A stretch of DNA of 32,861 nucleotides from DASUSH01 sp036375215 (GTDB taxonomy: Bacteria; Actinomycetota; Thermoleophilia; Solirubrobacterales; 70-9), in assembly GCA_036375215.1 (NCBI GenBank), contig DASUSH010000049.1, positions 1 to 32,861 of the forward strand, read 5' to 3'. The notes under the pieces were generated by a model. The model made no database searches. It was not told the origin of the DNA and was given only the letters and a program-made list of their open reading frames with translations. Of this stretch, positions 1-5,661 are shown piece after piece. Made by a program: the position numbers and the translations under genes. Position 1 is the stretch's first letter, and each line of letters begins with the position of its first letter.

Positions 1-234
1 AAGGGCAAGCTCACCTCTCAGGCACCGGACTGCATCGCCGACCAGAAGGTCAAGGTCTATGAGAAGAAGAAGGGCAAGGACCCGAAGCTCGGCTCGGCCA
101 ACACCAACGACGCCGGCAAGTACTCGCTGAAGGAGGAGAACGCGAAGGGCAAGTTCTACTCCCAGGTCACGGAGGCGAGCACCTCCGCCGGAACCTGCCT
201 CGCGGCGAGGTCGAAGACGGTCAAGGTCGGCTGA
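1..234 (+). CDS. C-terminal end of a secreted beta-sandwich (carboxypeptidase regulatory-like) protein, 5' truncated
   Basis: Frame 1 is open from the window edge to TGA at 232-234, giving 77 residues with no start inside the window. The fragment is rich in Lys and Ser/Thr and has two cysteines about 55 residues apart (CIADQ and TCLAA), which could form a disulfide. The alternation 'KVKVYEKKKG..LGSANTNDAGKYSLKEE' resembles the Ig-like/carboxypeptidase-regulatory repeats at the C termini of many secreted Solirubrobacterales proteins (VKLLRK..GKY..V type). It ends in a strand 'SKTVKVG', as such domains do. The function of the whole protein cannot be told from this piece. Surface location is inferred from composition and family resemblance only. 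Confidence 0.6.
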   Translation, partial: KGKLTSQAPDCIADQKVKVYEKKKGKDPKLGSANTNDAGKYSLKEENAKGKFYSQVTEASTSAGTCLAARSKTVKVG

Positions 235-308
235 CGCAGGACCGGAGCGCTCCCGAGGTGGAGCGGTCGTTGATCGGGGCGCTTGCGGGCGTGCGAATCG
301 CCCTTGTA

Positions 309-321
309 AGCCCAACGGGCT
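309..321. terminator. small hairpin in convergent intergenic gap
   Basis: The 206-bp gap between the two convergent stop codons (234 and 441) holds no convincing gene or tRNA. The only structure I see is AGCCC-AAC-GGGCT, a 5-bp stem with a 3-nt loop, without a clear T-tract. It is a weak candidate for a transcription end signal. Confidence 0.25.
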
Positions 322-440
322 GAATTAGCGCGGGACTTCCCGACTGGCTTTCACCCGCGGCTTTCTCCAGCCCCCACGGCGCAACCCCGCAGAGCATTGA
401 GCTCGTTGGGGATGTTGCAGATTGAGGCTCCCTATCCCAC

Positions 441-1895
441 CTAGAGGTTCACCGCGACGTACTTGGTCTCGAGGTACTCCTCGATGCCCTCGTTGCCGCC
501 CTCGCGGCCGATGCCCGACTGCTTGACGCCGCCGAACGGGGCGCCGGCGTTCGAGACCATGCCCTGGTTCAGGCCGATCATCCCGGTCTCGAGGCCCTCG
601 CACACCCGCAGCGCTCGCTTCAGGTCGCGGGTGTAGACGTAGGCGACGAGGCCGTACTCGGTGTCGTTGGCCGCCGCGATCGCCGCCTCCTCGGAGTCGA
701 AGCCGGCGACGGGGGCGACCGGGCCGAAGATCTCCTCGCGCAAGAGGCGCGCGTCGCCGGGCACGTCGGCGAGCACGGTGGGCTCGTAGAAGTAGCCGGC
801 ACCGTCGACGGCCGAGCCGCCGACCAGGGCCTTCGCGCCCTTCGAGGTCGCGTCGTCGACCAGCTCGGCGACCTTGCCGCGCTGGTCGTCGTCGATCAGC
901 GGGCCGATGTCGACGCCCTCATCGGTGCCGCGGCCGAGCTTCAGCTTGCCCATGCGCTCGGCGAGCCCGGAGGCGAACTCGTCGGCCAGGGACTCGGCGA
1001 CGTGGAAGCGGTTCGCCGAGGTGCAGGCCTCGCCGATGTTCCGCATCTTCGCGATCATCGCGCCCTCGAGCGCGGCGTCCACGTCGGCGTCGTCGAAGAC
1101 CAGGAAGGGCGCGTTGCCGCCCAGCTCCATGGAGACGTTCAGGACCTGGTCGGCGGCCTGGGCGATCAGGGAGCGGCCGACCTCGGTCGAGCCGGTGAAG
1201 CTCAGCTTGCGCAGGCGGGGGTCGGAGATCACCGGCTCGGCGATCCCGCTCGAGGACTCGCCGACGACCACGTTCAGGACGCCGTCCGGCAGGCCGCACT
1301 CGGCGAGGAGCTCGGCGAGCGCGAGCGCGGAAAGCGGGGTGAGCTTCGCCGGCTTCCAGACCATGGTGCAACCCGCGGCGATCGCCGGGCCGACCTTGCG
1401 CGTGCCCATCGCGGTCGGGAAGTTCCAGGGGGTGATGAAGAAGCAGGGCCCGACCGGCTGGCGCATGATCAGGACGCGGCTCGCGGCGTTGCCGGCCGTC
1501 TTGTAGTTGCCGTCGATCCGCAGCGCCTCGCCGGAGAACCAGCGGAAGAACTCGGCGGCGTAGGTGATCTCGGCCTTCGACTCCGCGATCGCCTTGCCCA
1601 TCTCGAGGGTCATCAGCGTGGCGAGCTCGTCGGCGCGCTCCCCGAGCTTCTCGAACGCCTTCCAGAGGATCTCGCCGCGCTCGTTGGGCGGGGTCGCCGC
1701 CCACTCGGGCTGGGCCGCGGCGGCCGCGTCGAGCGCTGCCTTCGCGTCCTCGGAGCCGCCGTCGGCGATCTCGCAGAGGGTCTCCCCGGTCGACGGGTCC
1801 TCCACCGCGAAGGTGCCGCCGCCCGACGCGCCGCGCCACTCGCCGCCGATGAAGAGCTGCTTCGGGACGCTGTCGATGACCTTGCTCTCGTCCAC
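441..1895 (-). CDS. gabD: NAD(P)-dependent succinate-semialdehyde dehydrogenase-type aldehyde dehydrogenase
   Basis: A 484-residue ALDH-superfamily enzyme oxidising an aldehyde, probably succinate semialdehyde, to the acid with NAD(P)+. Visible motifs are the cofactor-binding FITPWNFP (about residues 153-160) and MVWKPAKLTPLSA (178-190), the FTGSTEVG loop (233-240), the general base E257 in MELGGN, and the nucleophile C291 in GEACTSANRF. The CTSANR context is the SSADH-like form (known family: CvCANR). The length fits the family. The start is taken as GTG at 1895 because TAGGCT lies 8 nt upstream (leaderless pattern). An ATG further upstream would run into the divergent gene. The exact substrate is inferred, so another semialdehyde is possible. 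The gene is monocistronic and convergent with the left-edge gene. Confidence 0.85.
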   Translation of the reverse strand: MDESKVIDSVPKQLFIGGEWRGASGGGTFAVEDPSTGETLCEIADGGSEDAKAALDAAAAAQPEWAATPPNERGEILWKAFEKLGERADELATLMTLEMGKAIAESKAEITYAAEFFRWFSGEALRIDGNYKTAGNAASRVLIMRQPVGPCFFITPWNFPTAMGTRKVGPAIAAGCTMVWKPAKLTPLSALALAELLAECGLPDGVLNVVVGESSSGIAEPVISDPRLRKLSFTGSTEVGRSLIAQAADQVLNVSMELGGNAPFLVFDDADVDAALEGAMIAKMRNIGEACTSANRFHVAESLADEFASGLAERMGKLKLGRGTDEGVDIGPLIDDDQRGKVAELVDDATSKGAKALVGGSAVDGAGYFYEPTVLADVPGDARLLREEIFGPVAPVAGFDSEEAAIAAANDTEYGLVAYVYTRDLKRALRVCEGLETGMIGLNQGMVSNAGAPFGGVKQSGIGREGGNEGIEEYLETKYVAVNL

Positions 1896-1898
1896 CGG

Positions 1899-3002
1899 TT
1901 GGGAGCCTACCCTTGCGCCATCGCACGAACCATCGTCGTCTGCATCACAGCGGTGGCGCTGCTTCTGCCCGGAGTCGCCGAGGGGGCGAAATGGGTGGTG
2001 AAGGGCCGAGGTTTCGGCCACGGCGTCGGCCTGAGCCAGTACGGGGCGTACGGTTTCGCCAAGCACGGGACGGGCTACAAGCGGATCGTCGGCCACTACT
2101 TCAAGGGGACGAAGGTCGGCCGCTCCGGCGGCACCGTGCGGGTCCTGGTCGGTGGCGGCGAGCGGGTGTCCTTCAGCGGCGCGAAGCGCGCCTGCGGGAA
2201 GCGCCTCGCGGAGAGGAAGAGCTACCGGTTCGAGCGGTCAGGGGGAGGGGTGGCGCTCGCGTCCGCCGGCGGCGACAAGCTCGCCTCGTGCGGCGACTCG
2301 GGCGGGGCCCGCGGCGGGTCGTCGGTCTCCTACGGCGGCCGCGGCGCGTACCGTGGCGAGCTGCTCGCGGTGGCGACCGGCGGCGGCCTGAACGCGGTGA
2401 ACCGGGTCGGCATCGACGACTACGCGCGCGGCGTGGTCACGAACGAGATGCCGAGCTCGTGGCCGGGCGACGCGCTCAAGGCCCAGGCGCTCGCCGCGCG
2501 CTCCTACGCCCTCACGTCGACGGTCGACGGCGACGGCTTCGACCTCTACGACGACACCCGCAGCCAGGTCTACGAGGGCAAGTCGTCGGAGACGAAGGCG
2601 GGCAACAGGGCGGTGGGGGCGACCGCGGGCGAGGTCGTGAAGGACGGCGGGAGGATCGCGCGGACCTATTACTTCTCCACCTCGGGCGGGCGGACGGAGA
2701 GCGCGGAGTTCGGCTTCCCCGGCGGCGGCAAGACCTCGTACCTGAAGTCGGTGCGCGACCCGTACGACGGCACCTCCCCGTACCACCGCTGGAAGGAGAA
2801 GCTCTCGCAGGGATCGATGGAGAGCAAGCTCGGCGTCGCCGGCAACCTGCGCAAGATCGAGATCGTGAAAAGGGGCGTCTCCCCGCGGATCGTGAAGGCG
2901 AGGATCGTGGGGTCCGGGGGCAAGGAGATGGTGAGCGGGGCGACGCTTCAGTCGCGGCTCGGGCTGCTCAGCTCCTGGGCGAAGTTCAAGAAGCAGCGCT
3001 GA
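1899..3002 (+). CDS. SpoIID/LytB-domain secreted protein
   Basis: Secreted protein of the SpoIID/LytB family (stage II sporulation protein D; family members are peptidoglycan lytic transglycosylases acting on denuded glycan). A hydrophobic N-terminal stretch (IVVCITAVALLLPG) followed by VAEGA is a signal peptide. Next comes GRGFGHGVGLSQYGAYGFA, then the core SpoIID motif GIDDYARGVVTNEMPSSWP and ALKAQALAARSYAL, which carries the catalytic-type Glu in NEMP, then TRSQVYEG and TYYFSTSGGRTES. No sporulation context is seen; family members in non-sporulating Actinobacteria are wall-associated. The start is unresolved. The listed TTG at 1899 is the only conventional codon giving a full signal peptide, but the likely promoter TACCCT at 1908-1913 lies downstream of it and points to an ATC at 1920. 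GTG 1953 would cut the signal peptide. Confidence 0.85.
   Translation: MGAYPCAIARTIVVCITAVALLLPGVAEGAKWVVKGRGFGHGVGLSQYGAYGFAKHGTGYKRIVGHYFKGTKVGRSGGTVRVLVGGGERVSFSGAKRACGKRLAERKSYRFERSGGGVALASAGGDKLASCGDSGGARGGSSVSYGGRGAYRGELLAVATGGGLNAVNRVGIDDYARGVVTNEMPSSWPGDALKAQALAARSYALTSTVDGDGFDLYDDTRSQVYEGKSSETKAGNRAVGATAGEVVKDGGRIARTYYFSTSGGRTESAEFGFPGGGKTSYLKSVRDPYDGTSPYHRWKEKLSQGSMESKLGVAGNLRKIEIVKRGVSPRIVKARIVGSGGKEMVSGATLQSRLGLLSSWAKFKKQR
1904..1913. promoter_or_regulatory. bidirectional promoter with overlapping -10 elements
   Basis: The top strand reads AGCCTACCCT. On the minus strand this gives TAGGCT (1909-1904), 8 nt before the GTG at 1895. On the plus strand it gives TACCCT (1908-1913), 6 nt before codon 1920 of the SpoIID-like gene. 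The two -10 hexamers share the central TA. No Shine-Dalgarno is seen on either side. Confidence 0.6.
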
Positions 3003-3026
3003 GGTGGTTCGCCCGGGCTTTGGGAA

Positions 3027-3043
3027 ATACCCCAAGGGGGTAT
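3027..3043. promoter_or_regulatory. CsoR-type copper operator
   Basis: ATACCCC-AAG-GGGGTAT is a perfect 7-bp inverted repeat with a 3-nt spacer. It matches the TACCC...GGGTA palindromes bound by CsoR/RicR Cu(I)-responsive repressors. It sits 17 bp before the DUF4396 start codon and overlaps the promoter, a good position for repression. No csoR gene is in the window, so the regulator would act in trans. Confidence 0.6.
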
Positions 3044-3051
3044 GCTAACCT
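3041..3051 (+). promoter_or_regulatory. -10 region of the DUF4396 gene
   Basis: Two overlapping TAnnnT hexamers are present: TATGCT (3041-3046), partly inside the CsoR-type palindrome, and TAACCT (3046-3051), 8 nt before the ATG at 3060. The second fits the leaderless spacing seen at many genes in this window. No Shine-Dalgarno is evident. Confidence 0.5.
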
Positions 3052-3059
3052 CCGCCGCC

Positions 3060-3662
3060 ATGGAAGCACACGCTGAGTCATACCCGCACGCGCACGACCA
3101 CGAGATGCCGACCGAGGGCAGCGCCCTCACCGGCCTCGCGATCAGCGCGACGCTGCACTGCCTGACCGGGTGCGCGATCGGCGAGATCGCCGGGATGGTG
3201 ATCGGGACCGCGCTCGGGTTCTCGGACTGGGGGACCGTCGCGCTCGCCGTCACCCTCGCCTTCCTCTTCGGCTACACGCTGACCAGCATGCCGCTCCTGC
3301 GCGCCGGCCTCGCGCTCAGCGCCGTGATCCCGATCGCGCTCGCCTCCGACACCGTCTCGATCGCCGTGATGGAGGTGATCGACAACGCGATCATGTTGAC
3401 GGTGCCCGGCGCGATGGAGGCCGATCTCGACTCGCTGCTCTTCTGGGGCACGCTCTCGGTCGCGCTCGTGCTGGCCGGGGTTGTCGCGGTGCCGTTCAAC
3501 CGCTGGCTGCTGAGGCGCGGCAAGGGCCACGCCGTCGTCCACGAGACCGGGATCCACGGCGGCCCCTCGCCGCGGCTGGTCGGCGGGCTCGCGGCCGTCG
3601 CCTTCGTCTTCGGCGTCACCGTGCTCGCCGTCGAGGCGTTCGGCTCCGGCACGCTCGCGTAG
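3060..3662 (+). CDS. DUF4396 membrane protein, probably copper-responsive
   Basis: A 200-residue polytopic membrane protein of the DUF4396 family, whose function is not established. The N terminus is His-rich (H4, H10, H12, H14). The first hydrophobic segment carries H33-C34-L-T-G-C38-A-I-G-E42-I-A-G-M46, a possible metal site in a membrane helix. About four further hydrophobic segments follow, with a Met-rich part (MEVIDNAIMLTVPGAME, about residues 102-118). The ATG at 3060 is preferred over the in-frame ATG at 3042 because the latter lies in the operator and promoter. The CsoR-type operator upstream suggests induction by Cu(I) and a role in copper handling. That role is inferred from the operator and the His/Cys/Met residues, not from known family biochemistry. 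The gene is probably co-transcribed with the methyltransferase 4 nt downstream. Confidence 0.8.
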   Translation: MEAHAESYPHAHDHEMPTEGSALTGLAISATLHCLTGCAIGEIAGMVIGTALGFSDWGTVALAVTLAFLFGYTLTSMPLLRAGLALSAVIPIALASDTVSIAVMEVIDNAIMLTVPGAMEADLDSLLFWGTLSVALVLAGVVAVPFNRWLLRRGKGHAVVHETGIHGGPSPRLVGGLAAVAFVFGVTVLAVEAFGSGTLA

Positions 3663-3666
3663 GTCG

Positions 3667-4308
3667 ATGGCCCGCTACGTCCCGGCGCTGCGGTTCCGGC
3701 CGCTGACCCGCATCTATGACCCGGTCGTCCGCGCGACGACCCGCGAGGCGGAGTTCAAGCGCCGCCTGCTCGACCAGGCGCGGATCGAGCCCGGCCATCG
3801 CGTGCTCGACCTCGCCTGCGGGACCGGCACGCTAGCGATCGACGCCAAGCGCCGTGCGCCACGGGCGGAGCTCGCCGGCATCGACGGCGACCCCGAGATG
3901 CTCGAGCGCGCCCGCGCGAAGGCCGAGGCCGCGGGCGTCGAGGTCCGGTTCGACGAGGGGCTCTCGACCGCGCTCCCGTACGAGGACTCGACCTTCGACC
4001 GCGTCCTCTCGACGCTCTTCTTCCATCACCTCGACCGCGCCGGCAAGCGCGCGACGATCGCGGAGGTTGCGCGCGTGCTGCGTCCGGGCGGCGGGCTCCA
4101 CGTCGCCGACTGGGGCAAGGCTTCGGATCCGCTCATGGGGGCGCTCTCCTGGCCGGTGCGGCTGCTCGACGGGCTCGAAGTCACCCGCGAGAACTTCGAC
4201 GGCTCGCTGCCGGCCGTGCTCGCCCGGGGCGGGCTCGAGGATGTCGCCGAGCGGGACCGGATGCGGACCCCGCTCGGCTCGATGGTCCTGTTGTCGGCGC
4301 GCGCCTAG
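3667..4308 (+). CDS. class I SAM-dependent methyltransferase
   Basis: A 213-residue Rossmann-fold methyltransferase. Motif I is VLDLACGTGTLA (about residues 40-51), the acidic residue after strand 2 lies in GIDGDPEML, and motif IV is FDRVLSTLFFHHL, followed by VLRPGGGLHVADWG. The fold resembles the UbiE/Methyltransf_11/25 group, but the substrate cannot be told. The ATG lies 4 nt after the stop of the DUF4396 gene, so the two are probably one transcript under the copper-type operator. The last codons converge on the minus-strand gene that ends at 4312, leaving only 3 nt between the two stops. Confidence 0.85.
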   Translation: MARYVPALRFRPLTRIYDPVVRATTREAEFKRRLLDQARIEPGHRVLDLACGTGTLAIDAKRRAPRAELAGIDGDPEMLERARAKAEAAGVEVRFDEGLSTALPYEDSTFDRVLSTLFFHHLDRAGKRATIAEVARVLRPGGGLHVADWGKASDPLMGALSWPVRLLDGLEVTRENFDGSLPAVLARGGLEDVAERDRMRTPLGSMVLLSARA

Positions 4309-4311
4309 CGC

Positions 4312-4593
4312 TCAGGCGTCCGCCCCGGCGATCACCTCGCAGCGGTCGACCGACGCGCGGGTCCCCGGCGTGTCGGTGGGGTCCATGCCTTCCAGCGCGG
4401 CCTCGGAGGCGCGCATCTTCTCCTCGTCCTCGAAGAACTGCAGCACGACCGCCGTGCCCTGCTCCTCGTCGAGGAGGACCTTGATCCCGGAGGCCTCCAC
4501 CCCCGGGGGCGGGCCGTCCGACTCGACGCGCCCTTTGATCGTCTCGAGGCGCTCGGCGCTTGCGTCGGTGAACCTGACTACGCGTATGTGCAT
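4312..4593 (-). CDS. small dimeric alpha/beta-barrel (ABM-like) protein
   Basis: A 93-residue protein with the strand-helix-strand-strand-helix-strand pattern of the dimeric alpha/beta-barrel (antibiotic biosynthesis monooxygenase-like) fold. MHIRVVRFTD is strand 1, AERLETIKGRVE a helix, GVEASGIKVLLDE and GTAVVLQFFED the strands, EKMRASEAALEGM a helix, and RASVDRCEVI the last strand. Members are oxygenases, isomerases or stress proteins, and no catalytic residue set is visible. A strong Shine-Dalgarno (AGGGGAGGGAG, 4609-4599 on the minus strand) precedes the ATG, unlike the leaderless genes around it. The gene lies 28 nt after the CrtC-like gene, so it is probably the second gene of a two-gene operon. 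Confidence 0.65.
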   Translation of the reverse strand: MHIRVVRFTDASAERLETIKGRVESDGPPPGVEASGIKVLLDEEQGTAVVLQFFEDEEKMRASEAALEGMDPTDTPGTRASVDRCEVIAGADA

Positions 4594-4621
4594 GTTGCTC
4601 CCTCCCCTTCGTCGTGTCCGG

Positions 4622-5632
4622 TCAGCCGTCGGGGTAGGGCTGCACCGGTATCCCGTGATCCGTCTCGCGGGTCCCGAACTCGTACGCGGCGGCGCCGGCG
4701 ACGCCGAGGCGCCGCGCCGGCCGCCCGTCCCGCTCGACCGTGAGCTCGAGGTCCGAGATCGAGCAGTTCAAGGTGTTGTGCTCGGGGCCGACCGGGTCGG
4801 CGTAGACCCAGGCGACGAAGTTGCGCGGCTCCGAGCCGACCCGGCCGCGTACCGAGATCCCCTTGCCGGTGAGCCCGAAGTCGCAGCTCGTCGGCTGCTC
4901 GGCGACCTTCGTGCCGCGGGCCCGGTCGAAGCCACCGAGGCGGTGGCGCTCGCCGTCGAGGCAGAGCATGCCGTTGCCGACCCACGGCGTCGTCCAGGGC
5001 CCGATCTTGATCCGGCCGACCGCCATGTCGAACCAGCTCGGCCCGCCCTCGCCCTCGCCCGCGCCCTCGTCCTCGAGCTGGGCGCCCTGCACCCAGACCC
5101 AGCGCTCGGCGTGCTCGGCGCCCCAGTTGTGGCCGACCATCCCGGGCCACCCGTCGAGCTCGATCTCGCGGTCGCCCGCGGTCACCCGGCCGCTGTAGCG
5201 CGCGTCCGGGTAGGGGCTCAGGAACTTCGTCTTCGGCAGCGGCGCGCCGTAGAGGAAGTCGTACGGCAGGTGATGGAACGGGTCGTTGGCGTCCTCGAAG
5301 GTGAGGTCCCAGCTCGCCGACAGCGCGTCGGTCGCGATCGAGCCCGCGGCCGCGCCGGGCGAGAGCGTCGCGCCGTCGACCCGGATGTAGCCGCCCGGGG
5401 GCACGGAGAGCTCGGACTCGGGGACGGTGATCTTGGTCGCCAGCGGGCCGCCGGCGTCGGCGTCGAAGACGGTGAACCAGACCGAGGCGGTGGCCGGCTC
5501 GCCCGGGCGCTTGTGGACCGTGTGTCGGATCCACACTCCGAGTCCCCCGCCGGGGCGGGTCGCCTTGATGTAGAAGCTCTCGTAGTGGCCGGCCTTCGGG
5601 CCGACCGAGGGGAAGCGCGCCTGGGTCCTCAT
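4622..5632 (-). CDS. lipocalin-like protein of the CrtC/AttH/tocopherol-cyclase type
   Basis: A 336-residue soluble protein with no signal peptide or membrane segment. The block MVGHNWGAEHAERWVWVQG (from residue 165) matches the GHNWG..H...W motif of the double-lipocalin proteins related to hydroxyneurosporene synthase (CrtC), AttH and tocopherol cyclase. The N-terminal half has YESFYIKATRPGGGLGVWIRHTV, and FHHLPYDFLYG precedes the motif, both typical of this fold. Members act on isoprenoid or other hydrophobic substrates, but no crt gene lies nearby, so the substrate is unknown. The start chosen is ATG 5632. A preceding ATG at 5637 reads ATG-AGA-TGA and overlaps it. The gene is divergent from the lytic transglycosylase and probably in an operon with the ABM-like gene. 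Confidence 0.6.
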   Translation of the reverse strand: MRTQARFPSVGPKAGHYESFYIKATRPGGGLGVWIRHTVHKRPGEPATASVWFTVFDADAGGPLATKITVPESELSVPPGGYIRVDGATLSPGAAAGSIATDALSASWDLTFEDANDPFHHLPYDFLYGAPLPKTKFLSPYPDARYSGRVTAGDREIELDGWPGMVGHNWGAEHAERWVWVQGAQLEDEGAGEGEGGPSWFDMAVGRIKIGPWTTPWVGNGMLCLDGERHRLGGFDRARGTKVAEQPTSCDFGLTGKGISVRGRVGSEPRNFVAWVYADPVGPEHNTLNCSISDLELTVERDGRPARRLGVAGAAAYEFGTRETDHGIPVQPYPDG

Positions 5633-5634
5633 CT

Positions 5635-5656
5635 CATGTTGGGCGAACCTAACATG
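5635..5656. promoter_or_regulatory. divergent promoter inside a 9-bp inverted repeat
   Basis: Arms CATGTTGGG (5635-5643) and CCTAACATG (5648-5656) pair with one mismatch around the spacer CGAA. Within it AACCTAACAT holds TAGGTT on the minus strand (5651-5646) and TAACAT on the plus strand (5650-5655), which share a TA. The plus hexamer is 6 nt before ATG 5662. The palindrome could also be an operator controlling both directions. Confidence 0.55.
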
Positions 5657-5661
5657 GGCCG

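Noticed and set aside
235..440. A tRNA or small coding gene in the left intergenic gap.
   Set aside because: No cloverleaf or CCA end could be drawn. An open minus-strand stretch here has no start with a -10 or Shine-Dalgarno and no recognisable motif.
1899..3002. SpoIID-like gene as evidence that the organism sporulates.
   Set aside because: SpoIID/LytB-domain proteins are common in non-sporulating Actinobacteria, and no other sporulation gene is present.
3042..3059. ATG 3042 as start of the DUF4396 gene.
   Set aside because: It lies inside the CsoR-type palindrome and -10 region, while ATG 3060 has the usual leaderless spacing.
1913..3076. Frame starting TTG 1913 as an alternative to the SpoIID frame.
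   Set aside because: Its translation is Arg-rich noise, and the SpoIID motifs are all in the other frame.
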